Assembly: GCF_022352215.1 (NCBI RefSeq)
Contig: NZ_JAKRWF010000005.1
Location: 124,001-188,000, forward strand
Direction: 5' to 3'
Origin: Flavihumibacter cheonanensis
GTDB taxonomy: Bacteria; Bacteroidota; Bacteroidia; Chitinophagales; Chitinophagaceae
DNA: 64,000 nucleotides
Of the stretch, positions 26,321 to 34,094 are shown piece after piece; position 1 is the first letter of the stretch; each line of letters opens with the position of its first letter. Both the position numbers and the translations under genes were made by a program. Under the pieces are notes generated by a model. That model ran no database searches. It saw only the letters and a list, made by a program, of their open reading frames with translations, and was not told where the DNA came from.

Positions 26321-28666
26321 TTACATTTCTTTGCTGACCTTCTGGAATCGTTTCCACCACTTGGATTTGCGAACGATTTCTTCTGTCTGATTGCGGCTGC
26401 ACTTCATCTGTGCATCTATTACCGCAACCAATGCCATGTTAAAGATACTCCGAACAGAGCTTCCTAACTGTAATACATGAACGGGCTTTTTCAATCCCAA
26501 CAGAATCGGACCAATAGCATCGGCTCCACCTACTTCCTTCAATAGATTATAGGCAATGTTACCAGAGGCAAGGTTAGGGAAAATCAGGGTGTTCACATCC
26601 TTGTCAACCAATTCACTGAACGGATAGTTCTCTTTTAATATTTCTTTATTAAAAGCGATGATCCCCTGCATTTCACCATCTACAATTAAAGATGGATTAC
26701 GCTCTTTCACCAGCTTGCGCGCCTTGGCAACCAATTGCGCTTCTGGTGATGCACTGCTTCCGAAATTGGAATAACTCAGCATTGCGATGCGGGGAGTGAG
26801 ATTGAAATTCCGAACCTCCTTGGCTACCATCAGTGTGATTTCCGCCAGTTCCTCTGCAGTTGGATTGAAGTTTACCGTGGTATCTGCCATAAAGATGGGC
26901 CCCTTCTTTGTCAGCAACAGATACATACCGGCGATCTTGTTTACGCTTTCTTCCGTACCGATCACCTGCAAGGCCGGCCGGATGGTTTCATCATAATTAC
27001 GGGTGAGTCCGGATATCATGGCGTCTGCATCACCTGTTTCCACCATCATGCAACCAAAATAGTTCCGGTCTTTCATGATCTTGATCGATTCGTACTTATT
27101 CAGGCCCTTACGCTGTCTTTTTAAAAAGAGCAGTTGTCCATATTCCTTTCTCTTCTCCTCCTGCTCATCACTCCGGGGGTCAATGATAGGAATACCATCG
27201 AGGTCAATCTGGTGGGTTTCCGCGATCCTACGGATCTTTTCTTCATTTCCTAACAGTATGGGGTAAGCGACACCTTCCTCAAAAACAATAGAAGCAGCTT
27301 TCAGGATTTTCATGTTATCTGCCTCTGCAAATACCAGGCGTTTTGGATCCCGTCTGGCCTTGCTGCCAATTACACGCATCAACTGGTTGTCGATACCCAG
27401 CCGGTTGTTTAATTCTTCTTCGTAGGCTTCCCAGTTTTTAATAGTAGTAGTAGCTACCCCACTGGCGATGGCCGCTTTCGCTACTGCCGGTGCAATACAA
27501 GCGAGCAGGCGCGGATCCAGCGGTTTAGGGATAATATAATGCGGACCAAAAACAATATTCTTTTCATTGTAGGCCAGGTTTACAATATCTGGAACCGGGC
27601 TCTTTGCCAGATCCGCCAGCGCATGTACAGCCGCCAGTTTCATTTCCTCATTGATCTGAGTGGCTCGTACATCCAATGCACCCCGGAAAATAAATGGGAA
27701 TCCCAATACATTGTTTACCTGGTTGGGATAATCACTTCTTCCGGTTGCCATGATCAGGTCCTTGCGGGCGGCAATTCCTTTATCATAAGTGATTTCAGGA
27801 TCGGGGTTGGCCATCGCAAATACGATGGGATTTTTCGCCATGCTTTGTACCATCTCAGTAGTGACTACATTCCCGACACTTAATCCGAGGAATACATCCG
27901 CGTCCTTCATGGCTTTGGTAAGTGTCCAGTCCGCAGATTTTACGGCAAAAGGTGCTTTGTCTTCTCCCAGGTCAGTTCTGCCTGCATGTAATACCCCATC
28001 TTTATCAAAAAGGGTAAAATTTTCATGCCTTGCCCCCAGCGAAACATAAAGTTTTACGCATGCCATGGCTGCTGCTCCTGCTCCGTTCACTACAAACCGG
28101 ACTTTCTCGATCTTTTTCTTCTGTAATTCAAGTGCATTCAATAAGGCAGCTGAGCTGATAATAGCTGTTCCATGCTGATCATCGTGCATTACCGGAATTT
28201 TCATCCGCTTTTTCAACTCCTTCTCGATATAAAAACACTCCGGTGCCTTGATGTCTTCGAGGTTAATCCCGCCAAATGTGGGCTCCAGTGCCTGAACGAT
28301 CTCCACAAATTTTTCGGGATCCTTTTCATTGATCTCTATATCAAATACATCGATGTCTGCAAAAATCTTGAACAATACCCCTTTCCCTTCCATTACCGGC
28401 TTACTGGCTTCCGGGCCAATATCGCCAAGTCCCAATACCGCAGTACCATTGGTGATGACTCCCACCAGGTTGCCTTTGGCAGTGTATTTATAAATGTTCT
28501 CACGGTTGGATTCGATTTCCTTACAGGGTTCGGCCACACCCGGACTATACGCCAGCGACAGATCCCGCTGGGTTTTGGCCTCTTTGGTGGGAACCACTTC
28601 AATTTTCCCAGGCCTTCCTTTCGCATGGTACTCAAGGGCCTGGGAACGTCTGGTTTCTTTACTCAT
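26321..28666 (-). CDS. maeB: NADP-dependent malic enzyme fused to a phosphotransacetylase-like domain
   Basis: Protein of 781 residues. Residues 1-about 430 are malic enzyme: N-terminal [15 protein letters not shown], the [15 protein letters not shown] motif, metal site near MHDDQHGTA and the NAD(P)-binding [13 protein letters not shown]. Residues about 440-781 are a PTA_PTB domain ([48 protein letters not shown]). It converts malate to pyruvate and CO2 with NADP; the C-terminal domain is regulatory in known MaeB enzymes (acetyl-CoA sensing) and normally lacks catalysis. Divergent from the ABC/GntR operon. Confidence 0.95.
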   Translation of the reverse strand: MSKETRRSQALEYHAKGRPGKIEVVPTKEAKTQRDLSLAYSPGVAEPCKEIESNRENIYKYTAKGNLVGVITNGTAVLGLGDIGPEASKPVMEGKGVLFKIFADIDVFDIEINEKDPEKFVEIVQALEPTFGGINLEDIKAPECFYIEKELKKRMKIPVMHDDQHGTAIISSAALLNALELQKKKIEKVRFVVNGAGAAAMACVKLYVSLGARHENFTLFDKDGVLHAGRTDLGEDKAPFAVKSADWTLTKAMKDADVFLGLSVGNVVTTEMVQSMAKNPIVFAMANPDPEITYDKGIAARKDLIMATGRSDYPNQVNNVLGFPFIFRGALDVRATQINEEMKLAAVHALADLAKSPVPDIVNLAYNEKNIVFGPHYIIPKPLDPRLLACIAPAVAKAAIASGVATTTIKNWEAYEEELNNRLGIDNQLMRVIGSKARRDPKRLVFAEADNMKILKAASIVFEEGVAYPILLGNEEKIRRIAETHQIDLDGIPIIDPRSDEQEEKRKEYGQLLFLKRQRKGLNKYESIKIMKDRNYFGCMMVETGDADAMISGLTRNYDETIRPALQVIGTEESVNKIAGMYLLLTKKGPIFMADTTVNFNPTAEELAEITLMVAKEVRNFNLTPRIAMLSYSNFGSSASPEAQLVAKARKLVKERNPSLIVDGEMQGIIAFNKEILKENYPFSELVDKDVNTLIFPNLASGNIAYNLLKEVGGADAIGPILLGLKKPVHVLQLGSSVRSIFNMALVAVIDAQMKCSRNQTEEIVRKSKWWKRFQKVSKEM

Positions 28667-28703
28667 ACGGGTGCAAAATACGAAATGACATTTTGCAAAA
28701 AGA

Positions 28704-28734
28704 TTTGGTTGGAAAAGAAAAAGCGCTACATTTG
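28704..28734 (+). promoter_or_regulatory. Promoter of the ABC/GntR operon
   Basis: TTTG (28704-28707), a 19-nt spacer, then TACATTTG (28727-28734): a full match to the Bacteroidota -33/-7 consensus. The expected start of transcription, near 28740, falls inside the palindrome at 28738-28757. Confidence 0.75.
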
Positions 28735-28737
28735 TAC

Positions 28738-28757
28738 TGTACTAGTTAAGTAGTACA
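28738..28757 (+). promoter_or_regulatory. Palindromic operator, probably for the operon's GntR regulator
   Basis: TGTACTA and TAGTACA are perfect inverted 7-mers separated by 6 nt, immediately downstream of the -7 box and 15 nt before the first ATG. Short GTA...TAC palindromes at the promoter of their own operon are usual for YtrA-type GntR repressors. Binding by the regulator encoded at 30459 is inference. Confidence 0.65.
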
Positions 28758-28772
28758 CTAAAACAATAAAAC

Positions 28773-29603
28773 ATGATATCCATCCAGAACATTCATTTCA
28801 GGTACAAAAACAAACCGGTATTCAGTGGTTTGTCGCTGGATCTTCAACCCGGACATATCTATGGACTGCTGGGTAAAAACGGAACAGGGAAATCGACCCT
28901 GCTCCGATTGATCAATGGTTTACTCTTCCCAAAAGAGGGAAAGCTGAACGTGCTGGGTTATACACCGGCCAAACGCCAGCCAGCTTTTTTGAAGCAGGTT
29001 TTCCTGGTGCCAGAAGAGTTTTACCTGCCGAATATCTCCATCAATGAATTTTTAACCGCCAATACCGGATTCTATCCCCAATTCAGCGCAGAACAGTTTA
29101 CTAACTATCTGGGTGAATTTGCCATTCCCCGCGACCAGCACCTGCAGGAAATGAGCTATGGACAGAAGAAAAAATTATTGATCAGTTTTGGTTTGGCCTG
29201 TAACACCCCCATATTATTAATGGATGAACCTACCAATGGGCTGGACATCGTAAGTAAAAGCCAGTTCCGGAAAGTGATGGCGGGTGCGGTTAGTGAAGAA
29301 AAATGCATCCTGATTTCCACCCACCAGGTAAAAGACCTGGAGAACCTGATCGACCGGATCACCATAATAGACGAAGGCGGTATTCTCTTTGATCAGACTA
29401 TTGGAAGCATCACCAATCGCCTGCATTTCAAAATTTCTTTCGACAGTGAGGAAGTACGGTCTGCGCTTTACAAAGAGACTTCCTTAAAAGGGAATGCCAT
29501 TATCCTGCTCAACGACGAAGGGGAGGAGGGGAGATTGGACCTTGAGATGTTATACAAAGCCATTATCTCCAATAAGGAGGCGGTACAAAAAGCATTTAAA
29601 TAA
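28773..29603 (+). CDS. ABC transporter ATP-binding protein of a GntR-controlled operon
   Basis: Protein of 276 residues. Walker A LLGKNGTGKST (about 31-41), signature region EMSYGQKKKLL (a SYGQ variant of LSGGQ), Walker B ILLMDEPTNGLD and the H-loop STHQVKDL. The C-terminal 60 residues form an accessory domain. It matches ATPases of ABC-2-type exporters found next to YtrA-type regulators (YtrB-like). Partner of the permease 20 nt downstream. Substrate unknown; in other phyla such operons respond to cell-wall-active compounds, which is only an analogy here. Confidence 0.92.
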   Translation: MISIQNIHFRYKNKPVFSGLSLDLQPGHIYGLLGKNGTGKSTLLRLINGLLFPKEGKLNVLGYTPAKRQPAFLKQVFLVPEEFYLPNISINEFLTANTGFYPQFSAEQFTNYLGEFAIPRDQHLQEMSYGQKKKLLISFGLACNTPILLMDEPTNGLDIVSKSQFRKVMAGAVSEEKCILISTHQVKDLENLIDRITIIDEGGILFDQTIGSITNRLHFKISFDSEEVRSALYKETSLKGNAIILLNDEGEEGRLDLEMLYKAIISNKEAVQKAFK

Positions 29604-29623
29604 TCAACCTTATCCAATTAATT

Positions 29624-30433
29624 ATGAATAGCGAATTCAGTTTTGAACGTTTGTTTGGATTAATCCGCAAACAATGGATCGAGAATAAAAAGTTTTATAC
29701 GCTTGGGGCATTGGCACTATTGGGAATGATGGGAATTTGCATGTATCTCTTCTGGGTGCTGATGGATGGCCACAATTATTCCGAAATGACGGCTTACCAG
29801 ATATATGTTATCGGCCTGATTTTGTGCGGAACTATTTATGGCAGCATTAGTTTTAACATGCTGGGCAATAAGGAAAAGGGACAATACTGGCTGACCTTTC
29901 CCGCAAGCGTTACAGAAAAGCTATTGGTCACTTTCTTTTTCAATCTGGTACTTTTTTTCCTGGTTTATTCAGCCTGCTTTTTTCTCAGCAAGTGGGGGGC
30001 GCAGGTTTACATTGAGCAATATCTAAAAGAAAATGAGCATGCCAGTTACCAACCGATGAATTGGAAAGATGGTTTTGGGGAAGCATTCCCTTATATCATC
30101 TGGGGTTATTTCTGCTTGCAATCACTCTTTATCCTGGGTTCTGTTTATTTCAAACAATTTGCTTTTATAAAGACAGTCATTTTTGTCACTATAATTGGGG
30201 GAGCCCTGAGTTTCCTGTTAGCCAAGCTCGCTATAAACTTATTCCCTAATTATAACTTTTACTGGAACAACCTGGAGCTGAGAGAATATCATGATCCTAC
30301 CAATTATGGAGTCTATAAATCCTATGCCTTAGGTTCAACTTTATCAAAAGTACTTGGTTACATACTTACCTATAGTTGGGTGCCTCTGTTCTGGGTAATC
30401 ACCTGGTTCCGTTTGAAAGAAAAGGAAATTTAA
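29624..30433 (+). CDS. ABC-2-like membrane protein of the GntR-controlled operon
   Basis: Protein of 269 residues with about six hydrophobic segments (near 23-45, 58-80, 103-125, 157-177, 184-206 and 240-262) and a short cytoplasmic N-terminus FERLFGLIRKQWIENKKF. A positively charged loop with LGNKEKGQYWLTFPAS lies between segments 2 and 3, as is common in ABC-2-type permeases of this kind. It presumably forms the membrane part for the preceding ATPase. No extracytoplasmic binding protein is encoded nearby. Confidence 0.8.
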   Translation: MNSEFSFERLFGLIRKQWIENKKFYTLGALALLGMMGICMYLFWVLMDGHNYSEMTAYQIYVIGLILCGTIYGSISFNMLGNKEKGQYWLTFPASVTEKLLVTFFFNLVLFFLVYSACFFLSKWGAQVYIEQYLKENEHASYQPMNWKDGFGEAFPYIIWGYFCLQSLFILGSVYFKQFAFIKTVIFVTIIGGALSFLLAKLAINLFPNYNFYWNNLELREYHDPTNYGVYKSYALGSTLSKVLGYILTYSWVPLFWVITWFRLKEKEI

Positions 30434-30458
30434 CGTATACCCTTAAACGAAATTAATC

Positions 30459-30836
30459 ATGCAATTCAATACAACAGGTCAGGCTATATATCTACAGATT
30501 GTGGATTTTGTCTGCGAGAAGGTACTGCTTGGCGAATATCAAGCGGAAGACAAATTGCCCAGTGTGCGGGAGATGGGTATGCAATTGGAAGTAAATCCCA
30601 ATACGGTCATGCGTGCATATGAAGTCCTCAAGCAGCAACAGATCATTCACGACCGGCGCGGAATCGGCTACTTCATTAGTGAAGCTGCCAAAGACAATGC
30701 GCTGAACTACCGGAAACAGGAATTTACCAACAGTGAACTCCCCGCATTTTTCAGGGTTCTGTTTATGTTAGGCATGGAACCATCCGATCTGGTTCCAGCT
30801 TTTGAGAATTTTAAAAATAAATACGTAAGAGCATAA
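30459..30836 (+). CDS. GntR-family regulator, YtrA subfamily
   Basis: Protein of 125 residues. N-terminal winged helix-turn-helix (IYLQIVDFVCEKVLLGEY, then KLPSVREMGMQLEVNPNTVMRAYEVL with the SVRE and NPNTV recognition region at about 35-57), followed by a wing DRRGIGYFIS and a short C-terminal helical dimerisation segment of about 45 residues. The lack of a large effector domain is typical of the YtrA subfamily. Located 25 nt after the permease gene; it probably represses its own operon at the palindrome at 28738-28757. Confidence 0.92.
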   Translation: MQFNTTGQAIYLQIVDFVCEKVLLGEYQAEDKLPSVREMGMQLEVNPNTVMRAYEVLKQQQIIHDRRGIGYFISEAAKDNALNYRKQEFTNSELPAFFRVLFMLGMEPSDLVPAFENFKNKYVRA

Positions 30837-30846
30837 ACCTATTCAG

Positions 30847-31572
30847 ATGAAAACAAGTAATAAATTATTAGTAATCCTGCTAATCAACCTCGTACTGATT
30901 CCAACCACCATCATGCTGGCGCTTTCAGCAAAAGTCAATAGCGGTAATTATGTACTGGGTATGACTGAAATGGAAAAAGAAGCACGTGCAGCTAAACCTA
31001 TCTCAAATACCGGCTTGTTGAAATTGACAGCGCCAATAGGAACCAAACTTGAATGCACCATTCATTATTCTGATAGTGTATACTACCGCAAATATGGTTC
31101 TGCGAATGAACGGCTTTCTGTTGAAAATTCAGGCGATACATTGGTGTTTTCGCTACCTGCATCTGCAGAGAATAGTCAAGATGAGGAGCGCAATGAAATC
31201 TATCTTGATTTATTTATGCCCTTCAACGGTTTGTTAATGCTTGATGGTGCCACGGCAAAACTGGATTCGGTTGCCGCTGATGCTGAAATTGAAGTAGCCA
31301 TGCAAAATAATAGCATCCTTACTTTGGGTAACAGGGAAAGAGATAAAAATACTCCTTTGAAATTTGCTTCTCTTTTTGTGCAGGCGAATAATTCGGATCT
31401 GACTATTCCCGACCGCACTTTCATTGAAAAGCTGGTACTAAAGCTGGATGGACAATCGAAACTTGCTTTCGGCCAGGAATTACAACTTGCCAATCTGGAA
31501 GGAACAATTTCAGGTGAAACATCTGTGACGGGTCCTGCAAAATGGTTTTACCTTTTAAAACCAGCTCCCTGA
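30847..31572 (+). CDS. Membrane-anchored exported protein of unknown function
   Basis: Protein of 241 residues with one N-terminal hydrophobic segment (about 6-26), either an anchor or an uncleaved signal. The remainder is rich in short beta strands, including YLDLFMPFNGLLMLDGATAKLD and LKLDGQSKLAFGQELQLANLEGTISGETSVTG, which resemble the repeated strands of DUF2807-type beta-helix proteins. It starts 10 nt after gntR and is therefore the fourth gene of the operon. The stop codon abuts the stop of the convergent M20 gene with no base between them. No catalytic motif seen. Confidence 0.75.
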   Translation: MKTSNKLLVILLINLVLIPTTIMLALSAKVNSGNYVLGMTEMEKEARAAKPISNTGLLKLTAPIGTKLECTIHYSDSVYYRKYGSANERLSVENSGDTLVFSLPASAENSQDEERNEIYLDLFMPFNGLLMLDGATAKLDSVAADAEIEVAMQNNSILTLGNRERDKNTPLKFASLFVQANNSDLTIPDRTFIEKLVLKLDGQSKLAFGQELQLANLEGTISGETSVTGPAKWFYLLKPAP

Positions 31573-32775
31573 TCAGGGCTGTACCAGGGCTCCCAATACA
31601 GCCATCATAGCCATCCCGGTTTCGATGGCAGATTCATCAATATTGAACGTGGGCGTATGCACTCCGGATACGATGCCACGTTCTTTATTCATTACACCCA
31701 ATCGGTAAAAACAACCAGGAATCTGTTGCGAATAATAGCCAAAATCTTCAGCACCCATTCTCAACTCTGTTTCTTCTACTCTGGCACTTCCTAGAAAATC
31801 TGTTGCAACTGCTTTGGCTTTTTCATGCAGGCCTTCATTGTTGTAAACAGAGGGATAGCCCACATCAATGTGTAAGTCTACTTCAGCCCCCATGGATTGC
31901 GCAATACCCTCGACTATATTTCGGATCAGTTCATGCGCTTTGAATCTCCAGCCTTCATCCATAGCCCTGAACGTACCCATCATTTTAACTTCGCTTGGAA
32001 TAACATTGGTGGTATGTCCACCCTGTATGGAAGTGATGGATAAAACGGAAGGTTGATGCGGATCCCTGTTTCTGCTGATCACCTGTTGAAGAGCAACGAC
32101 CATTTGTGAGGCAACCAATAAGGTATCGGTTGTAAGGTTTGGTGCAGCAGCATGTCCGCCTTTTCCTTTTACGGTTATATAAATCTCATCCGCACTCGCC
32201 ATTACTTTTCCGGCCCGGAAACTTACCTGTCCAACCGGTAATTGCGGATGTACATGTAATCCAAATATCGCGGCAGGTGCCGGGTTTTCCAATACTCCAT
32301 CCCGGATCATATAACTGGCCCCACCTGGATTTTTCTCCTCACCTGGTTGAAAAACCAGTTTGATGCTGCCCGTCCACGCATCATTTAGCTCCTGTAAAAT
32401 ACGCGCTGCACCCAGTAAACAACTGGTATGTACATCGTGTCCACAGGCATGCATGATACCTGGCCTGGTTGATTTATAGGGTATATCATTTTCTTCCAGA
32501 ATAGGAAGTGCGTCCATATCCGCCCTTAAGGCAACACACCTGCTTTCGGGGGTTCGACCTTTTATTAGTCCCACTACACCTGTAGTAGCCATTACCGTAA
32601 ATGGAATGCCCAGCTTGCGCAGGTGTTCCTGCACAAAATGGCTGGTCTCAAATTCATGGTAACTTAATTCCGGATTGGCATGTAAGTGTTGCCGGATGGC
32701 AATATATTCTGCTGCATAGGTAGCAGCTTTCTGCCTTATTTTTTCCTGTAATACCTGTTGCTTCTGGTTCCCCAT
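31573..32775 (-). CDS. M20-family amidohydrolase
   Basis: Protein of 400 residues. Metal-dependent hydrolase of the amidohydrolase branch of peptidase family M20 (hippurate hydrolase, N-acyl amino acid hydrolase, IAA-amino acid hydrolase). Visible: RQHLHANPELSYHE (N-terminal signature), RADMDALPI, metal ligands C111 and H113 (HACGHDVHT), E146/E147 (FQPGEEKNPGGA), and a lid domain with KGKGGHAAAPNLTTD. The C-terminal GAEDFGYYSQQIPG and GVHTPTF complete the site. No signal peptide, so cytoplasmic. The exact N-acyl or amide substrate cannot be read from sequence. Confidence 0.93.
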   Translation of the reverse strand: MGNQKQQVLQEKIRQKAATYAAEYIAIRQHLHANPELSYHEFETSHFVQEHLRKLGIPFTVMATTGVVGLIKGRTPESRCVALRADMDALPILEENDIPYKSTRPGIMHACGHDVHTSCLLGAARILQELNDAWTGSIKLVFQPGEEKNPGGASYMIRDGVLENPAPAAIFGLHVHPQLPVGQVSFRAGKVMASADEIYITVKGKGGHAAAPNLTTDTLLVASQMVVALQQVISRNRDPHQPSVLSITSIQGGHTTNVIPSEVKMMGTFRAMDEGWRFKAHELIRNIVEGIAQSMGAEVDLHIDVGYPSVYNNEGLHEKAKAVATDFLGSARVEETELRMGAEDFGYYSQQIPGCFYRLGVMNKERGIVSGVHTPTFNIDESAIETGMAMMAVLGALVQP

Positions 32776-32800
32776 CCCACAAATATAAGCGCTCTCCCAA

Positions 32801-32832
32801 CTTCCTACTTCTCACTTCTTACTTCTTACTTC
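32801..32832. repeat. Heptamer tandem repeat CTTCTTA-type
   Basis: Four 7-nt units (CTTCCTA, CTTCTCA, CTTCTTA, CTTCTTA) plus CTTC. The array fills most of the 61-nt gap between the SPOR-like gene and the M20 gene and has the same 7-nt period and purine/pyrimidine strand bias as the arrays at 2179 and 62130. Confidence 0.75.
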
Positions 32833-32836
32833 AAAA

Positions 32837-33265
32837 CTATTCTTCCGTGCTCTTGTCCGGATTCACTTCAATCACATCATTCACGATGTATACATTCTGC
32901 TTAAATTCCCGCGATAATTGCCGCTGGTAGGACTCCGCCATTTTTCTATCTTCAAAATTGCCCACCCGTAACCTGAAATAGGGTGCCTGGTACATAAGAT
33001 AGGCTTTCAACTCCGGGAATAACCTGTAAACTGTAGTTTTTGCATTGATGGCTGCATTCCGGTCGGTTGTATTAATTACCTGGATCCGATAACCTGGAAC
33101 ATTCCGGCGGGATTCCCTCGTGGTTACTTCATTGATCTCAATCTGCTTTTTCACGAGTTGATCCAGCCTGGGATCTTTCTTTACGATTATGGTATCTGCT
33201 ACCGGATTGGCATAACCGATAAGGGTAAACATGCAGGCAAAAAATAAGATTGTCAGGGTTTTCAT
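32837..33265 (-). CDS. Secreted SPOR-like domain protein
   Basis: Protein of 142 residues from the ATG at 33265, which opens a clear signal peptide (MKTLTILFFACMFTLIGYANP). After a short linker, residues about 55-130 resemble a SPOR domain: VPGYRIQVINTTDRNAAINAKTTVY, YFRLRVGNFEDRKMAESYQRQL and KQNVYIVNDVI follow the strand-helix-strand-strand-helix-strand pattern. SPOR domains bind glycan strands stripped of stem peptides at division sites. It lies 60 nt after deoC on the same strand. Confidence 0.78.
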   Translation of the reverse strand: MKTLTILFFACMFTLIGYANPVADTIIVKKDPRLDQLVKKQIEINEVTTRESRRNVPGYRIQVINTTDRNAAINAKTTVYRLFPELKAYLMYQAPYFRLRVGNFEDRKMAESYQRQLSREFKQNVYIVNDVIEVNPDKSTEE

Positions 33266-33325
33266 GTTACTAAGACATTCAAAATCCTCGCCAAAGTTGG
33301 CAGGACCGTTCATTTTAATATTTTA

Positions 33326-34003
33326 CTAATAACCTCCGGTAGTTTCCCCGGCTGGATTTCCCTCCGCAATGGCAACACTCGCACTGCAGCCCAGACGGTT
33401 TGCACCGGCTTCCACTAGTGCACTTGCAAATGCAAAATCCCGGATTCCGCCAGAAGCCTTGATCTGTACCTGCGGGGGTAGGTGCTTTCGCATTAACTGA
33501 ACCACTTCCACACTGGCTCCTTTTTCAGCATAACCGGTGGATGTTTTCATGAAATCAATACCAAGCGGCCCCAGTTTTTCACAACAACCAATAATTTCTT
33601 CCTCACTCAGGATACCTGATTCTATAATCACTTTTAAGATTCTTCCTTTATTATGACATACTTCCACCAGCAGGGCTACTTCTTTCTGCAGATAGGTCCA
33701 GTCCTGCTGTTTAAGTGCTACCAGGTTGATGACCATATCTACCTCATGGGCCCCGTCTACAATAGCCAGTACGGTTTCTGCTACCTTGGCTTCCGTGGCG
33801 GAATACCCAAAAGGGAAACCCACTACGGTGGCTACTTTTACGGAGGTTGGTGCCAGGATGGCGACCGCTCTTTTTACAAAAGGTGGGGGTATACAAACTG
33901 CTGCAAACCCATAAGCAACGGCCTCTGCACATAATTTTTCAATGTCCCCGATAGAAGTAGTTGGCTTTAATATGGTATGGTCTATAAAAGAAGCAATATT
34001 CAT
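33326..34003 (-). CDS. deoC: Deoxyribose-phosphate aldolase
   Basis: Protein of 225 residues. Class I aldolase cleaving 2-deoxyribose 5-phosphate to glyceraldehyde 3-phosphate and acetaldehyde in nucleoside catabolism. TIM-barrel residues visible: D89 (HEVDMVIN), Schiff-base K153 (FMKTSTGY) and K182 (IKASGGIRD); also DHTILKP at the start and VGFPFG. Typical length for the short bacterial form. No other deo genes nearby. Divergent from the amidohydrolase pair; the 91-nt gap holds no clear promoter consensus. Confidence 0.96.
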   Translation of the reverse strand: MNIASFIDHTILKPTTSIGDIEKLCAEAVAYGFAAVCIPPPFVKRAVAILAPTSVKVATVVGFPFGYSATEAKVAETVLAIVDGAHEVDMVINLVALKQQDWTYLQKEVALLVEVCHNKGRILKVIIESGILSEEEIIGCCEKLGPLGIDFMKTSTGYAEKGASVEVVQLMRKHLPPQVQIKASGGIRDFAFASALVEAGANRLGCSASVAIAEGNPAGETTGGY

Positions 34004-34094
34004 AATATGAACCGACCGCTGATAAAAATCGGTAGTCGAAGTTATACCATTTACTTAAATTCGGTACTTCACACAAACGAAACAAGTAACACAC

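Noticed and set aside
34004-34094. Promoters in the deoC/amidohydrolase divergent gap
   Set aside because: Only one-mismatch -7-like boxes (for example TAAATTCG) without a properly spaced -33 element were found.
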